From assembly GCF_964340395.1 (NCBI RefSeq), contig NC_135561.1, positions 13,866,461 to 13,930,460 of the forward strand: DNA of 64,000 bases, in the 5' to 3' direction. The position numbers and the translations under genes are program-made. This document shows positions 1 to 12,251 of this stretch, piece by piece; position 1 is the stretch's first letter; each line of letters opens with the position of its first letter. The notes beneath the pieces are model-generated. The model searched no databases. It saw nothing but the letters and a program-made list of their open reading frames with translations, and was not told where the DNA came from. This DNA is from Glandiceps talaboti (taxonomy: Eukaryota > Hemichordata > Enteropneusta > Spengelidae).

Positions 1-19
1 GTTGGAGTGGTTTGATATG

Positions 20-124
<105 letters not shown>

Positions 125-177
125 TGTTTATATATTGCAGCTTGATACTCTAGCTTGATGCTTCCAATCCTAACACC

Positions 178-183
178 TTTATT
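178..183 (-). terminator. Polyadenylation signal AATAAA
   Basis: AATAAA on the minus strand lies 25 bases after the stop of the Death-domain gene, a normal position for a cleavage/polyadenylation signal. Confidence 0.5.
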
Positions 184-207
184 CTCTTACACATTTCATG
201 TATTTTC

Positions 208-563
208 CTACGAATTAATGAGTCTCGCTGGGCTAGATCTTTTCCGTCCAATCTGTTTTAGAATAGTTTCTACGACCTTGGTGAGCTCGTCGTCATCAAT
301 CATCACATTGACCAATGCCTCCAATGTCGCCGAATGGCCAAGATTTGCCCTCCATTTTTTCAGAATCTGTACCCTTGTCTCTTTGCTACCGAATGAACGA
401 ACGGGGTATTCTTCCTGTATTTCTCCCAAATCAACGTTCGTTCTCTCAGCCAGAATTTTCGTCATGTTTTGTTTTAAACAACCGGCAATGTCCGCAAGTT
501 GACAAGGACTCAATCGCTCCTTAAAGTTCAAGCTCAGTTTCTTTTCAAGTTCGTTCATGATCC
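208..563 (-). CDS. Terminal exon encoding the Death domain
   Basis: This exon is entered in phase 1 and runs to TAG at 208-210. It encodes about 118 residues. The helix pattern, the conserved Trp of KKWRANLG and the spacing fit the six-helix Death fold. The tail (RKRSSPARL) is basic. Confidence 0.75.
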
Positions 564-1821
564 CTGTAACAGATAATAGTAAAATAGACATCATGTCTTA
601 CATTCTCCTTTCTATTACAACGGAATTCATGAAACCTGATACAAAATAATTCTTTTTGCTTCAATTTGACAAAATCTTGCTTAACATTGCTACATTTTAC
701 TGTCTAGCCCAGTAAAAATCTTACTAACATTGCTACTTTAATAGTCTGGCGCAACATACATCTTAACCAACATTGAATGAAAGTAAAACTCAGATAATTC
801 AGATGATTTATCCGAAAGTGAAAAATAAAGGGATGTGTACGTGGCCATTCTTTTGTGGCGTTTACAGGGAAGTGCCAGGGGGCAGAAACATTCCGATTGG
901 AGCATCTACCCCCTCCCACCCGTCCCCAGTGTTGTAGAAAACTATCACCGTAAAACGAGGTTGTGTACTACCTACTTACTCTTTACTTGATACTTGGTCA
1001 TTCGTATTTCAGCTTGCAGTTGTGACAAAACTCTGTTTTGTTTTTGAACATCTTGTCGTGTTTTCTTTAGATCTTTTTCAAGCTCGGGAATTTTCTTAAC
1101 TTCCTTCACAATATCTTTCATCTTGATGACTTCTCTTTCAACGTTTTCAAGGCGATGTTCTACGGTTCCGATGCTCTTCCAAATATTTTTAACTAAACAA
1201 ATGATGGTAAAAAGTAGAATTCTTAGATTTCAAAAGTACTTAAAGGCAAGCTTATCCCCCACTATAACGTGGGTACACATTTATTGTGCAGAGGTTATAC
1301 GTGTTTTACATATTTATGGTTTATGTGATGCTTGCGGTAGTGGTTGGGGTGGTGGAAATGGTAGTGCTGGAGGTAGTGGTAGTGATGGTATTAGTGGTGG
1401 TGGTGGTGGTGGTGGTGGTGGTGGTGGAGGTATGGTGGTGGTGCTTATAGTGCTGGTTAGGATGGACATGATTGTGGAGATAAATGTCGGGGTTGTTATC
1501 ATGGTATACTAGTATGTGATGGTAGTGATAATTACGATGGGTAGTGGTTGGCGTGATGGAGGTGGCGGTGGTAATGGTGGTGGTGGTGGTGATGATGATG
1601 ATGATGATGGTAGAAGGAGGAACAGTTGAAATTATTGTGGTGCTATAATGTCAAATAATAAGATCCAGGAATGTCTCAGTGACGGTAGCTGTGCATTTAA
1701 GTACGCGATGGCATGTATTGAACTATGTGGATACGTAACCAGCCATCAAATGATCCGTATAATGTAACAAATGCAATCATTTTTACCTCCCGTAAGGGTA
1801 CGGGAGGTATTAAAATACAAA

Positions 1822-1892
<71 letters not shown>

Positions 1893-4066
1893 GTCATCAT
1901 TTTCTAAAATTCGGCTGGCTCAATTGTAATGAAATTTGGAATATATAATCTTTAGGGTAATAGCTAGACCTGATTAGGTTTTCCGCCAGATTGGTTAATG
2001 TTTAATTAGAGAAATTTGCATATTAATGAAATCAAATAATTAAGCAATATCTTAAGACTGCATACTTCAATTTCAATATAATTTAGTATATTCGTTATAA
2101 AAACATACATTTGTCCTATAAAATTTGATGATGTACCTTACAGCGTTAACGAATAATTTGCATAATTAATTATTTTTGGTAATTAGGCTATATCTTAAGA
2201 ATGCATAATTCATATTCAACATAATTTAGTACATACGTTAACCTTAAGAAAACACATATGTCCTATAAAGTTAGTTGATGTACCTTACAGTGTTAATGAA
2301 TAATTTGCATAATTAATGATATTCGGTAATTAGGCTATATCATAAGAATACATACTTCAATTTCAATATAATTCAGTACACATGTTAACAATAACAATCG
2401 CACATGTCCTGTAAAGCTTGTTGATGTACCTTTCAGTGTTAATGAATGATTTGCATAATTAATTATTCTTGGTAATTAGGCTATATCTTACGACTGCATA
2501 CATGTACTTCAATGTCAATACAAATCAGTACATACAGTAACCATAACAAATTGTGTATGTCCTATAAAGTTAGTTGATGTACCTTACAGTGTTAATGAAT
2601 AATTTGCATAATTAATGATTTTCGGTAATTAGGCTATATCTTAAGACTACATGCTTCAATTTCAATACAAATTAGTACATAGTGTTAACCACAACAAAGC
2701 AGGTACGTCCTATGAAATTTGGTGCTATAGCATACAGTTTTAATGAAAAATTTGCATAATTAATGATTTTAGGTAACTACGTACGTTGTATCTTAAAAAT
2801 GCAAGCTTCAAATTTCGTATAATATGATCATACATATATCAACCATAATAATACGCACCTGTCCTATGAGGTTTGTTACTACAACTTTTACCTTTTAATG
2901 ATCATTTTGAATAATGAACGATATTCAGTAATAAGCAGTATCATGCACTCTTCAAATTCCGTATAATTTGGCACATGCATTAAATTAAGAAAGCACACTT
3001 GTCCAAAAACAAAGCCTGTTACCATAGTTTTTTTTATTTTAATGAGTTTTGCATAATTAGTGATTCCCTTACGGGAGGCATTCAGTTTAAATCTGGTAAT
3101 TGAATACTTACGTACACCACCAACACTTCCCTCGGAGCTCTCCGAATCGCTATGGATATGAACATGCACTGAGGATGGGCTCGGAGATGAATGGGCAACT
3201 TGTCCAGGTGTTGACATTGGTCGTATGGGCTGCCCCTCTACAACAATTCTATCTTCCTCTTGCTTCAAAAATGTACGTCTTCTAATTGCTGTGAAGGCTG
3301 CTGTATGAGTAGGACTTTTACTCCTCTGGGTATCATACTTCGCTCTTGGAGGTGACTTTGGCTTATCGCCGTGACTACCAGGTATGACTAGTGGTTTTGG
3401 TGGTTCTAAATATACCTGGTGGTAATGAGCGAAGACATTTGGTCTTGGGTTCAACCTGCTTCTCGTGTCAGTTCTTTCTGGTATTTGAGGCAGTTTGTCT
3501 ACTTTAGATTTATTGATACCGCCAATGATACGGTTGATAATATCGATCCCATGTGGCACAATACTAAACGCGTATTTCCATTTACATTCCGTTATATCAA
3601 TCCCTGCCATTTTCAAAGCGTCTACGACTTCTGGGTGACAAGTCTCGTTCCCGAGCGAACCGGTCTCCGTCAGTGTTTTTAGATTCCGTCTATCCTGTGT
3701 GAACGTGCTAAACACATCCCTATAATTTTCATTGTGACCTGGCATTTGCATTCTGTCTTCCAAAGCGATTTCAATTAGGTTCCTGATTGCACAAACTTCA
3801 TCCCATGCCTCTAGATATAAGTCAAAGTAGTATGAGGAAACAGGACCACCTTGGCCCGTACCCTGCAGTGCTTTTCTACAGTTTCGTACATATGCTATAC
3901 TATCTTCTTGGTTACTAGTTATACCTCTCCTCCTAAAAGTACTATCAAAGAGGATCAGTGTCTCCTTTTTAATTAAGTCTTTCCATTTTATTAACTTCAA
4001 TCTTCGTAATCTGGCATTAATACCCGGAATGATGTCGTCGGCTGGATTAGTGGTGTGCATATACAT
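208..4066 (-). CDS. Death-domain protein with coiled coil and unrecognised N-terminal region (3 visible exons)
   Basis: Three exons join with compatible phases: 3112-4084 (coding from ATG at 4066), 980-1192 and 208-563. Donors read GTAAGT at 3111 and 979, and acceptors are pyrimidine-AG. The predicted protein is 507 aa. Residues 1-318 are unrecognised; the first half is helical and charged, and the second is Pro/Ser-rich with an acidic serine stretch (SDSESSEGS). Residues ~320-389 form a heptad-rich coiled coil. Residues ~395-500 match a Death domain (LADIAGCLKQ at the start, KKWRANLG in the core). Death domains mediate homotypic assembly of apoptotic and innate-immune signalling complexes; that role here is inferred. 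The start is uncertain: a CAG acceptor at 4085-4087 precedes the exon, so a 5' untranslated or coding exon probably lies upstream. AATAAA lies at 178-183, 25 bases past the stop. Confidence 0.72.
980..1192 (-). CDS. Coiled-coil exon of the Death-domain gene
   Basis: A 213-nt exon (71 codons, phase 1 to phase 1) lies between a TTTAG acceptor and a GTAAGT donor. The translation is rich in E, K, L and V with heptad spacing (segments such as ERLEN-like HRLENVEREVIKMKDI). It is a likely oligomerisation segment placed just before the Death domain. Confidence 0.65.
1334..1620. repeat. GGT/GAT-rich trinucleotide tract in intron
   Basis: A degenerate GGT-rich stretch has a pure (GGT)n core at about 1394-1427 and a second core near 1570-1610 that passes into GAT repeats. 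It gives artefactual Gly-rich and Pro-rich open frames and sits in intron sequence of the Death-domain gene. Confidence 0.9.
1785..3084. mobile_element. Hairpin-bounded element with (TCTG)n and ~7 tandem ~148-bp repeats (HINE/pearl-like)
   Basis: The left end has a perfect 10-bp hairpin (ACCTCCCGTA 1785-1794, loop AGGG, partner 1799-1808). A (TCTG)n tract follows (1822-1892), and then about seven diverged monomers of ~146-153 bp. Anchors such as TAATTTGCATAATTAAT recur near 2154, 2301, 2447, 2600 and 2748. The right end carries a half hairpin (CCCTTACGGGAGGCATT at 3066-3082). A hairpin, a GTCT-type microsatellite and core tandem repeats are known from non-autonomous Helentron-related (HINE, pearl, DINE-1) elements. 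No transposase is present, so that classification is inference. Confidence 0.6.
1822..1892. repeat. (TCTG)n microsatellite
   Basis: A pure tetranucleotide tract lies directly after the terminal hairpin of the element at 1785-3084. Confidence 0.97.
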
Positions 4067-4489
4067 TTTGGCGATTACGACAAACTGAAATATCAAAGTG
4101 TGGCTCAGTTACAATGTAGATAATCGGAGTGTTCTTGAAAATTAAACTTTATTAACAGTTTGACTCTCGGTAGGCTTGTCCAACCGCGCGTGCGTGGGTG
4201 CGTGCGTGCGTGCGTGAGTGCATGTGCTCATTGTACCTGTTTAATTCAAAATGGAGGGATTAGTTGATTTGTTTTGTGTAACATGGGCCTCTGTGTTTGT
4301 ATCAATGACAGAACTTATACTGCTGTTCTTGGTATTTTCGTAATCTACGCGAGTGTTCATGTTCTTTAGTTCAATCACGTCGGCCACCTCTTAGGGTATA
4401 ATTATTCAATCTACAAATAAAAATAGCACCAGTGGCGTTTTAGTACAACTGCATTTGGCTGTTGCTGTGGGCTTGGACTTGTTCTTGGC

Positions 4490-4960
4490 ATATATGAATT
4501 CATTGTCAGAATCTTTATCTGGCGGGATCATCACGCCATGAACAATTCTTAAACTAAACACCCCTAAGAACGCTCCCCTCAAATTGCAGTCAAATCTGCT
4601 CAGTGTTTTTGAAAATTATAGACTTTTGACCAAAAAGACACATTTTAGCCATAATTTGCATATCACTGGTGGGATCATCACGCCATGAACAATTCGTAAA
4701 GTAAACACCCCTAAGAACCTTCCCACCAAATTTCAGGCAAATCTGCCCATAAGTTTTGGAGTTAAATTTTTTTTGATCAAAAATCACATTTTTAAAAACA
4801 AAACGCACATCTCTGAGGCAATCATTTTCTTTTGAACAATTTCCCATCTCCTCGCCTTAAGCAATGTCCCACAAAATACCGAGGCAATCGGTCTGGCATT
4901 TTTTTTTTCATTTTTAAGTCGTTTACACAGACACAGACACATAGGCACAGGCACACACTT
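4490..4960. repeat. ~150-bp core-repeat family, copy 1
   Basis: Two diverged monomers start with GATCATCACGCCATGAACAA near 4527 and 4676 (period ~149). An AAGTCG...CACAGACACAGACAC tail ends the copy. The same monomer recurs at 5490-5990 and 28240-28720. Confidence 0.7.
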
Positions 4961-5489
4961 CAACATGCCTACAGCGCTACTGGACCCCAGTTTAGTTATG
5001 CTAATGAAAACCTCCTCTCTGGTACGTCATTGACCTGATCTTCAATAAAGTACTTGAAATTATGGTTTTATTTGCTGCGATGTTTAATCATTGACTATTT
5101 TCAAGTCATGTCGTGAGAATTTATATCTTTTACTGTACACCGTAGATAACATTCCATTAATATGCGTCAAACTCAGATTGTGTAGCCCACCTGACAACAG
5201 TATACAATGTACGTAGTTGCCAACAACATTACTGATCTCCTCGACGTATTGTGGCTATACAAACATCATTGTGATTAGATAAAATGGGCCAGTACTGCTA
5301 CATACGTGCAATAATGAAACTACAGACATATAAAATCGACACGGTACCAAATACACATCACATGTACGATGTATGTACATCAAGATTGGACATTATACTA
5401 TTTGCCTTGACCACAGTTCAGTTATTATCAAACAAGGATAATATTCCCGGGCCAATTGTGTCAAACAAATAAACAGAATCTGCAGAATA

Positions 5490-5990
5490 ATACTCCTGGA
5501 AACATCTCACCAAATTTCATTCTCATTGACCAAATATTTTTGGAGATATTAAGTTTTTTTTTACCAAAGTTCATATTTATACACCTAATTTGCATATCGC
5601 TGATGAGATCATTATATGCCGAGTATTTCTTCATCTATGCACATTAAATTTCAGCCCAATCTCCTCAGTAGTTTTGGAATTAACCGTTTTTAACCAAAAA
5701 GACACATGTAGCCCTAATTAGCATATTACTGATGGAATCATGAACAAATCATAATCTACACACCCCTAAGCACGGTCACACCAAATTTCATACCAATCTG
5801 CCCAATAGTTTTTTAGTTTAAGTTTTTTGACCAAAATGGCATTCTGTTATCCAAACCACACACCTGTGATGCGATCATTTTGTTTTGAACAATTTTCCAA
5901 CTAGACAATAAAAGTAACGTCCTCAACAAATACCAAGGCAATCGGTTTATGAGTTTAAGTTGTCCGTTCACAGACGTTCATTTAGTTAGG
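5490..5990. repeat. ~150-bp core-repeat family, copy 2
   Basis: Monomers share CACCAAATTTCA, TTTTGACCAAAA and TTTGCATAT blocks with the copy at 4490-4960. The tail at 5930-5985 matches the tail of copy 1. Confidence 0.65.
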
Positions 5991-6236
5991 CCTCAGTCCC
6001 CACACACCTTTTCTATCTAAATTGTCCAAAATTGAAACTTATTTCAGACCGCAAAAATCAATTTCAAATCAGTATGTAGTAGTATGTAGTACTAGGAATA
6101 CAGTAAATGCATGGCATAAAAAATAAAGTAGTGTCAACAACAGAACTATTTTTGTCCACACCACATACTGGCTTTATAGCATTTTTCCATTTCTCCGTAT
6201 TGAGCACTTTTATGTGGTTATATCAACACCCAGTCA

Positions 6237-6363
<127 letters not shown>

Positions 6364-7529
6364 ATTCGTATTTAAGGATACAAAACAGACACATTAAAAC
6401 TAAAATCGACAACTCCCACCCCAACCCTAATGTAAAAAGAATTTAGTTTTTGTTTGCATTCTACATTCATTGAACTGTTGATCTCGCCCCTTCAAACTGC
6501 AGTCTGGTTGACAGCGTTGACAGTATTACGCAGATAAGTAAATGAGCGTTTCTATCAAAACACAGTGGAATGTTTATACAATGTAGCTAGTTTGATAATT
6601 TTTATCTGTCAAGTTTGTAAAAATGTAGTCTGTTGTAGTCTATGTATACCCTTTGATTTTACAGTAACATCGCAGAAGGCAGACATAGTCCACCCAGCTA
6701 CCACACAAGAGTGTGTGACAGAAAACATTGTAGTGCATATATCTTGGGAATTGTACTTGGTAATGTGTGTGTATGCTTATATGATAGTATAGTAAAGAAT
6801 TAAATGCATGGCCCTTCACTACACTATATATATGGTCTGCGCATGCATATTGTGTGTACGTGTACAACACGGTCATAGTGAAGTAAACTATCATACAGCA
6901 ATAACCCCCCTCTACACATAAATATACTCTGATGGGTATTTGGGATATTTGTATTTTACGTACCTATAATAGATAATACCATATGGCGATCCTATCCGGT
7001 GGTAACATGTAAAGATCACTGAAATACTAATTCAAATAGGATGGCATTACAACTGTATCCTCGTAGAGATGTTAGAACTACTGATCGTGATAGGGAACTA
7101 ACGGTGAACACTGTACTGGACAAGACGTAAAATCACTGCCTTGACACTCTGCCAAGTACTGATTAAACAATAACTTCTATAATACAAACTCTCGTATTGA
7201 TTTTCAATGCATGTCAATGTAACAGGCTTTTGATAAGGATTTCACACCCACACGGTCACAGAAACATTGAAAATGGACGACTCAGGAATGTTGTCGTGAG
7301 AGGAAATAAAATCAAATACTAAGGATGGGAAACTAAATTTTACAAGTATGAAAACAGTGATTTAATACTTGTTTGTATACTACACAGACAATAAGCCAAT
7401 GCGTCATAACAAGTATATAATTGGAGTATATTGTATGTTTTTTGTTGTGTCATATATAAGCTATATGTCAGTGCACTGTTTATTGAAACTAATTAGACAG
7501 GGATTATGTCCTAGAACAGCAAAGTGACA

Positions 7530-7972
7530 TACATAAAAGGGTAAATGACGTATGCCAGAGTTATTTGCACAGACATAATGGTAAATGACGCAGTATGAAA
7601 ATAAATGACACATGCATAAAGGTAAATGATGTACTTATGAAAGTAAATGACACACGCGTACGCATACACACACACACACAACAAACGACACACGTTTGAA
7701 TATAAATGACGCATAAGGCAAATGACGTACTATGAAATTGACGTACATATAAATGTATATAACGTATACAATATGAAAATGAGCGTCACACAGTAAGGAG
7801 AATTCGAAATAAACGCACTACCAAAAGGCAAGAAATTGACACACCACCGTTTTTGTACACATGATAAAAATATTAATCTATGAGGGTGCTATTCGCCGAA
7901 TGCAAAATAATTGTTTTACATGTGATAACGTAAGTAGCACATATTAAAAGTTAATGGCGTATGCATGAGGGT

Positions 7973-8024
<52 letters not shown>

Positions 8025-8440
8025 AAAGGTAAATGGTGCATCACAAAAAATAAATGACGCCCGCATGAAAATAAATTATACACATAAGGCATATTCTACA
8101 TGAGTAAATATAAATGACAGACATGTGGCAAATGATGCACGTATGAAAATAAATTGCGCACAAATAAGGCAAATGATGCATTATAAAAGTGATCCATATT
8201 GTTTTACATGTGCTAACATAAGTGACACACATATGAAGGTAAATAACACATTGATGAGAGTAATTTACACACACATAACGGCAAATGACGCACGCCTAAA
8301 GGTAAATGGTGCACCATACAAATAAATGGCGCACAACTGAAGAGAGAAATGATGCATGTATGATGTGAATTACACACAAGGCAAATTATGCATGTATAGA
8401 AATATATATGACACGCGTAAGGAAAATGACACACACCTGA
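7530..8440. repeat. Degenerate tandem array around TAAATGACG / TAAATGATG
   Basis: About 900 bp is made of short diverged units of roughly 17-30 bases. Most carry GTAAATGACG, ATAAATGACA or AAATGATGCA, followed by CACACGYATGAAA-type spacers. It is interrupted at about 7790-7930 and by (CA)n at 7978-8022. The Cys/His-rich frames it generates are repeat artefacts. Confidence 0.75.
7978..8022. repeat. (CA)n microsatellite
   Basis: A pure CA tract of ~45 bp embedded in the TAAATGACG array. Confidence 0.95.
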
Positions 8441-8751
8441 ATTCAATTTCTGTACCTTTTGTAAAAATTCAAATAAACTATTGCATGAATAAATAAGTGA
8501 ACTAAAGCTATGTTGTGATATTTACTGGGATAAGGGACAAGATCAATAGTTCAATGAGCATAAAATGCAAATTCTTTTGGTTCGGCTTCAGAACCCACAC
8601 CCTCAGTTTCCCTCTAACTTAATTGGTCAAAATTGATAATTGTTACAGACAGCAAATCAATTTCAAATCAGTATGTAGTAGTTATATGAATACAAAGCCT
8701 TTATGTAGTGAGACAATAGCTCTTTATTGACATTTTCATGGTCAAAGGCTG

Positions 8752-8797
8752 ACAACAACAACAACAACAACAACTACGACGACGACAATGACGACGA

Positions 8798-8850
<53 letters not shown>

Positions 8851-8868
8851 CAAAAATAACGACGGCAA

Positions 8869-8921
<53 letters not shown>

Positions 8922-8925
8922 GTAC
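8752..8925. repeat. Compound trinucleotide block (CAA)n-(GAC)n-(ATG)n-(CAA)n
   Basis: Successive pure trinucleotide runs encode poly-N, poly-M, poly-T, poly-S or poly-C depending on frame. No gene structure surrounds them. Confidence 0.97.
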
Positions 8926-9455
8926 AAACAAGTGTTTGAACAATATGATAATATTCAACTAAGATTATCATCATCGACGACATCAAAAAGTTTATTTATG
9001 GACAGCACCAAAAGTATACCGATAATGCAATTCAGTAACAGAAATCAGTAAGAACAGTTTCCAGGTGTGGGTGTGGATTTTGACCTCTTGCCTGAAACGC
9101 GTAACTCAAGCAAAAGCAGTTGAAGGAGGCTTGTACTCCATTAACCTACGATGCTTCACTCTAGGGTTTCTCTTCAGGTACACCGTAGAACGAGAATGAT
9201 GCCAAGTCAAGATTCTACTTAACCTTTGGGTGAATCAAAACGTCCGACAGATGATAGTCTAGAGTCGAGCCTAAACCAATAAAAAATAGTGATAATGTTG
9301 TACGTGATTGATCTATTCATGAGGGAAATTCCACTTGGTGGCTAGGGCCATCTGACTGATTGTGACAAGCAAAATGTCAAATTCAAGCTCATCTATTTGA
9401 TAAACAAACTAACATCATATATCAACCAAAACCAACGAACGACATTTATATATCT

Positions 9456-9461
9456 TTTATT
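9456..9461 (-). terminator. Polyadenylation signal AATAAA
   Basis: AATAAA on the minus strand lies 85 bases after the stop of the serine protease homologue. Confidence 0.5.
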
Positions 9462-9546
9462 GGATATCAGATACGGTGTAACAAAGTTTACAAGACTAAA
9501 TGGAGAAAAATGAGGTCAATTTTGAAACATAATTTTGGATATTTAG

Positions 9547-12208
9547 TTATCTAATGGTTGTAATTGAGAACTCGATCCACGAGACTACGCTAGCTACGTT
9601 TCCGTAGAGACCGGGGAGATCTGGGTCGGCACAGTTAGCTCCACTCGTTGTACGGTCACCACTGACACCAATCAGATACCATCTCTCGTCGTCTGGGTTT
9701 GGGTCCAGTTCATCCTGTATGGGTCTGTACCATACCATTGGACCTCCATCATCACCCTGAATAAGTGGTAAAAAAAAACAAAAGTGGTATTTTTCAGTGT
9801 CTGCTTTTCATTTGAAAGTACAGGTGCAAAGTAGTGTACATTTTATGACTGTTCAGATCAGGGTGGACGGGTAGACGGGTAATGCTACTAAAGTTGAATT
9901 TGAGCAAGAAATTATAAACATAAATAAAAAAGACAGCCAGCATTCGGAGATGAGATACAGGGGGTTTAGTCCTAGATTTGTGTTTGCAATTATTCCTTGT
10001 TTATCTTATAACTTTTTCTTACTCAATTTGCTAATAATCCATTAGTTGTGTGGTCTTCTTCGTAAACAATATGCTAATTAATGCTGATCACATAAACTTT
10101 TATAATCAAAATATTTTGTTGTAGTTACTTTACTGGTATAGTAGTCTGGCTATACTAACAGTAATACTGCCCAGAATAACTTCTGCCCAGAATAACAACG
10201 GGTCATACGTAAGATAGATGTCAAAAGGCATACTTATGATTGAATACTTACAACACAGGCATCAGTGTTACCGGAGGGAGTACTCGCACACATTAGACTC
10301 TCTGTGACTGCACCATTATGTCGACTTGGATCATTACAATATTCATCGTCGTTCACTGTGATATTAGCCTGGAGAAGGACATTAGATCGTGTGCCACCCT
10401 CTGTAGATTTACAAAAGCATTTCATAAATGAAATGTTTTCTCACAATATTTGTTGAAAGATTCTATAAAACTCAATGGATAGTTTGTAAGGTAGTTCATA
10501 CTGCCTCTACTTACAGCTAAAATGGTGTAGGCTTAGTGTTTTGTGACATGACTTTTACTACATACTCTCAGACATCTTTTAATGCAAAAGAAACAATTCC
10601 ATAGGTGCACAGTGGGGATGCAGAAGTAGTCAAGTTGAAATGTTGAGTATCAGTTAGAAAATAACCAACTGCAGCAATTAAAATCATTAAGTCCATGTGT
10701 AACGATTTTGGGGGGAAGCCAGTTTTTACTGAAGTTCTGTGAAAGAATAGCAATGCTTATCAATGTTCAATGTGATTGGGCAACGGATCCTGCTGTGTTT
10801 ATTGTGTCTCTGTTATTGTTAGTCTAGAGTTGAAATATGTCTAGCTCTGTGTCAAAAACGTAATGTCCCATGGGTGAAACACCAAGCCTACATCATTTTA
10901 GCGATGACACTTACGACCAAACCCGTATGTAATTTCCTAACAGCCTCCTGATTATATGTCCAGCTAAACCTACCCATAAAAGTGGTTCCAACCTCACCAC
11001 TTTCAAGAGAATTGGTAAAACATATAAGCGGTTGGATTCACAGAACCAATTTATCATGTGAGGATTGATTGCAAGCTAGCTACTCACTGTTATTTTACAA
11101 AATATCGCGACTCCACGACTTGTGTATTACCTGTATCTCCCCATCCTGTTATAACGGCTTCAGTGCCCCCAGGAAAAACGTCATCTTGGGCTGGGAGACA
11201 AATATCCAATACCCAATCATCATTGAACGGTATATTACCCTTGCTTCTGAGCAGGGCAAAATTCCAGGTATTTTTAAGGGGGGAATAGTCTGGATGGAGG
11301 TATATGTCACGTACGTCGTTCAGCTTTTCAAAAGGGTCTGTTACATCAAGATTGTGATTGCCGGTGATGATATCGAATACTAGTGGATTGTTTTGGTACC
11401 TATTGAAATCATAAACAGAAATAATAAGTCAATATGCAGTAACAATATGTAGGAAATAGCTGGATTTTGATAATTGATCCCGGGGGTCAAAGGTCAACAT
11501 TTTAATAGAAAGTTTCTCCTTGATAATAAGTGTCCTCACCGGTCTTTCATAGGTGACAGACTCTATGTAGAACAGTTTTTGAATTACTCCCCCCCCCACG
11601 TGACGACGGTCCCTCCTTCCAATCGTCAGCACCTCAAAATGAAATAAGAACGAGTATGCCATTTCGACAGATGACATTGTTTACATCTGAAGTGAGACAT
11701 GTAGACTTAAGGTATATGAAGTCATATCTCACACGCTCAGACCATGGTCTCGCGACGGGCAAGGCTCGTTTCACCCGGGTATGTACAATGAGGGCGTCAT
11801 CCGGCGGTGACGGTGTTTAATATATTCCAGTGCTAATCCCAGCTTCAAACAGAGGCAATCCTAAGTAAAGTACCTAGCAATCGCTGTGTTGCATGTTTTG
11901 CATGTAGTGGTCTGAGCTTTAGTTACTTCTTAGAAAATATATGCATAGATTCTAGCGATTCGCGCAACCCTGTGTCCTAATATGGGAAACACCCCTTGGC
12001 CCTTGTACCGATTTTTCTAAAATCTATCTATCTTCCTCATTCCCACGGCCATCCCATTTGTAATTACTGAAGGCTCCTCAAATACAAGAAAGAGGTTTCA
12101 ATAGCAGAATAAAAAATATAAAACGACATAAATGTGACCTTTTCTCGCACTTTCCTATTTTGTGTTTATCAGATGTTGTCTTTCTACATCCCTGTATATC
12201 CCAGCCTA

Positions 12209-12251
<43 letters not shown>

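Noticed and set aside
1123-1512. 129-codon + strand frame with a Gly-rich tail
   Set aside because: It is antisense to a coiled-coil exon and then runs through a GGT microsatellite. It has no splice or protein-family support.
4260-4395. Minus-strand frame (VADVIELKNM...) considered as a 5' exon of the Death-domain gene
   Set aside because: It ends in an in-frame stop just before the only nearby donor, so it cannot splice to 4084 in frame.
7530-8440. Possible CRISPR-like array
   Set aside because: Units are too short and variable, there are no conserved direct repeats with unique spacers, and the setting is eukaryotic.
8041-8446. Cys/His/Tyr-rich minus-strand frames resembling small secreted peptides
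   Set aside because: They lie entirely within the TAAATGACG/CACAC degenerate array, and cysteine spacing follows the DNA repeat unit.
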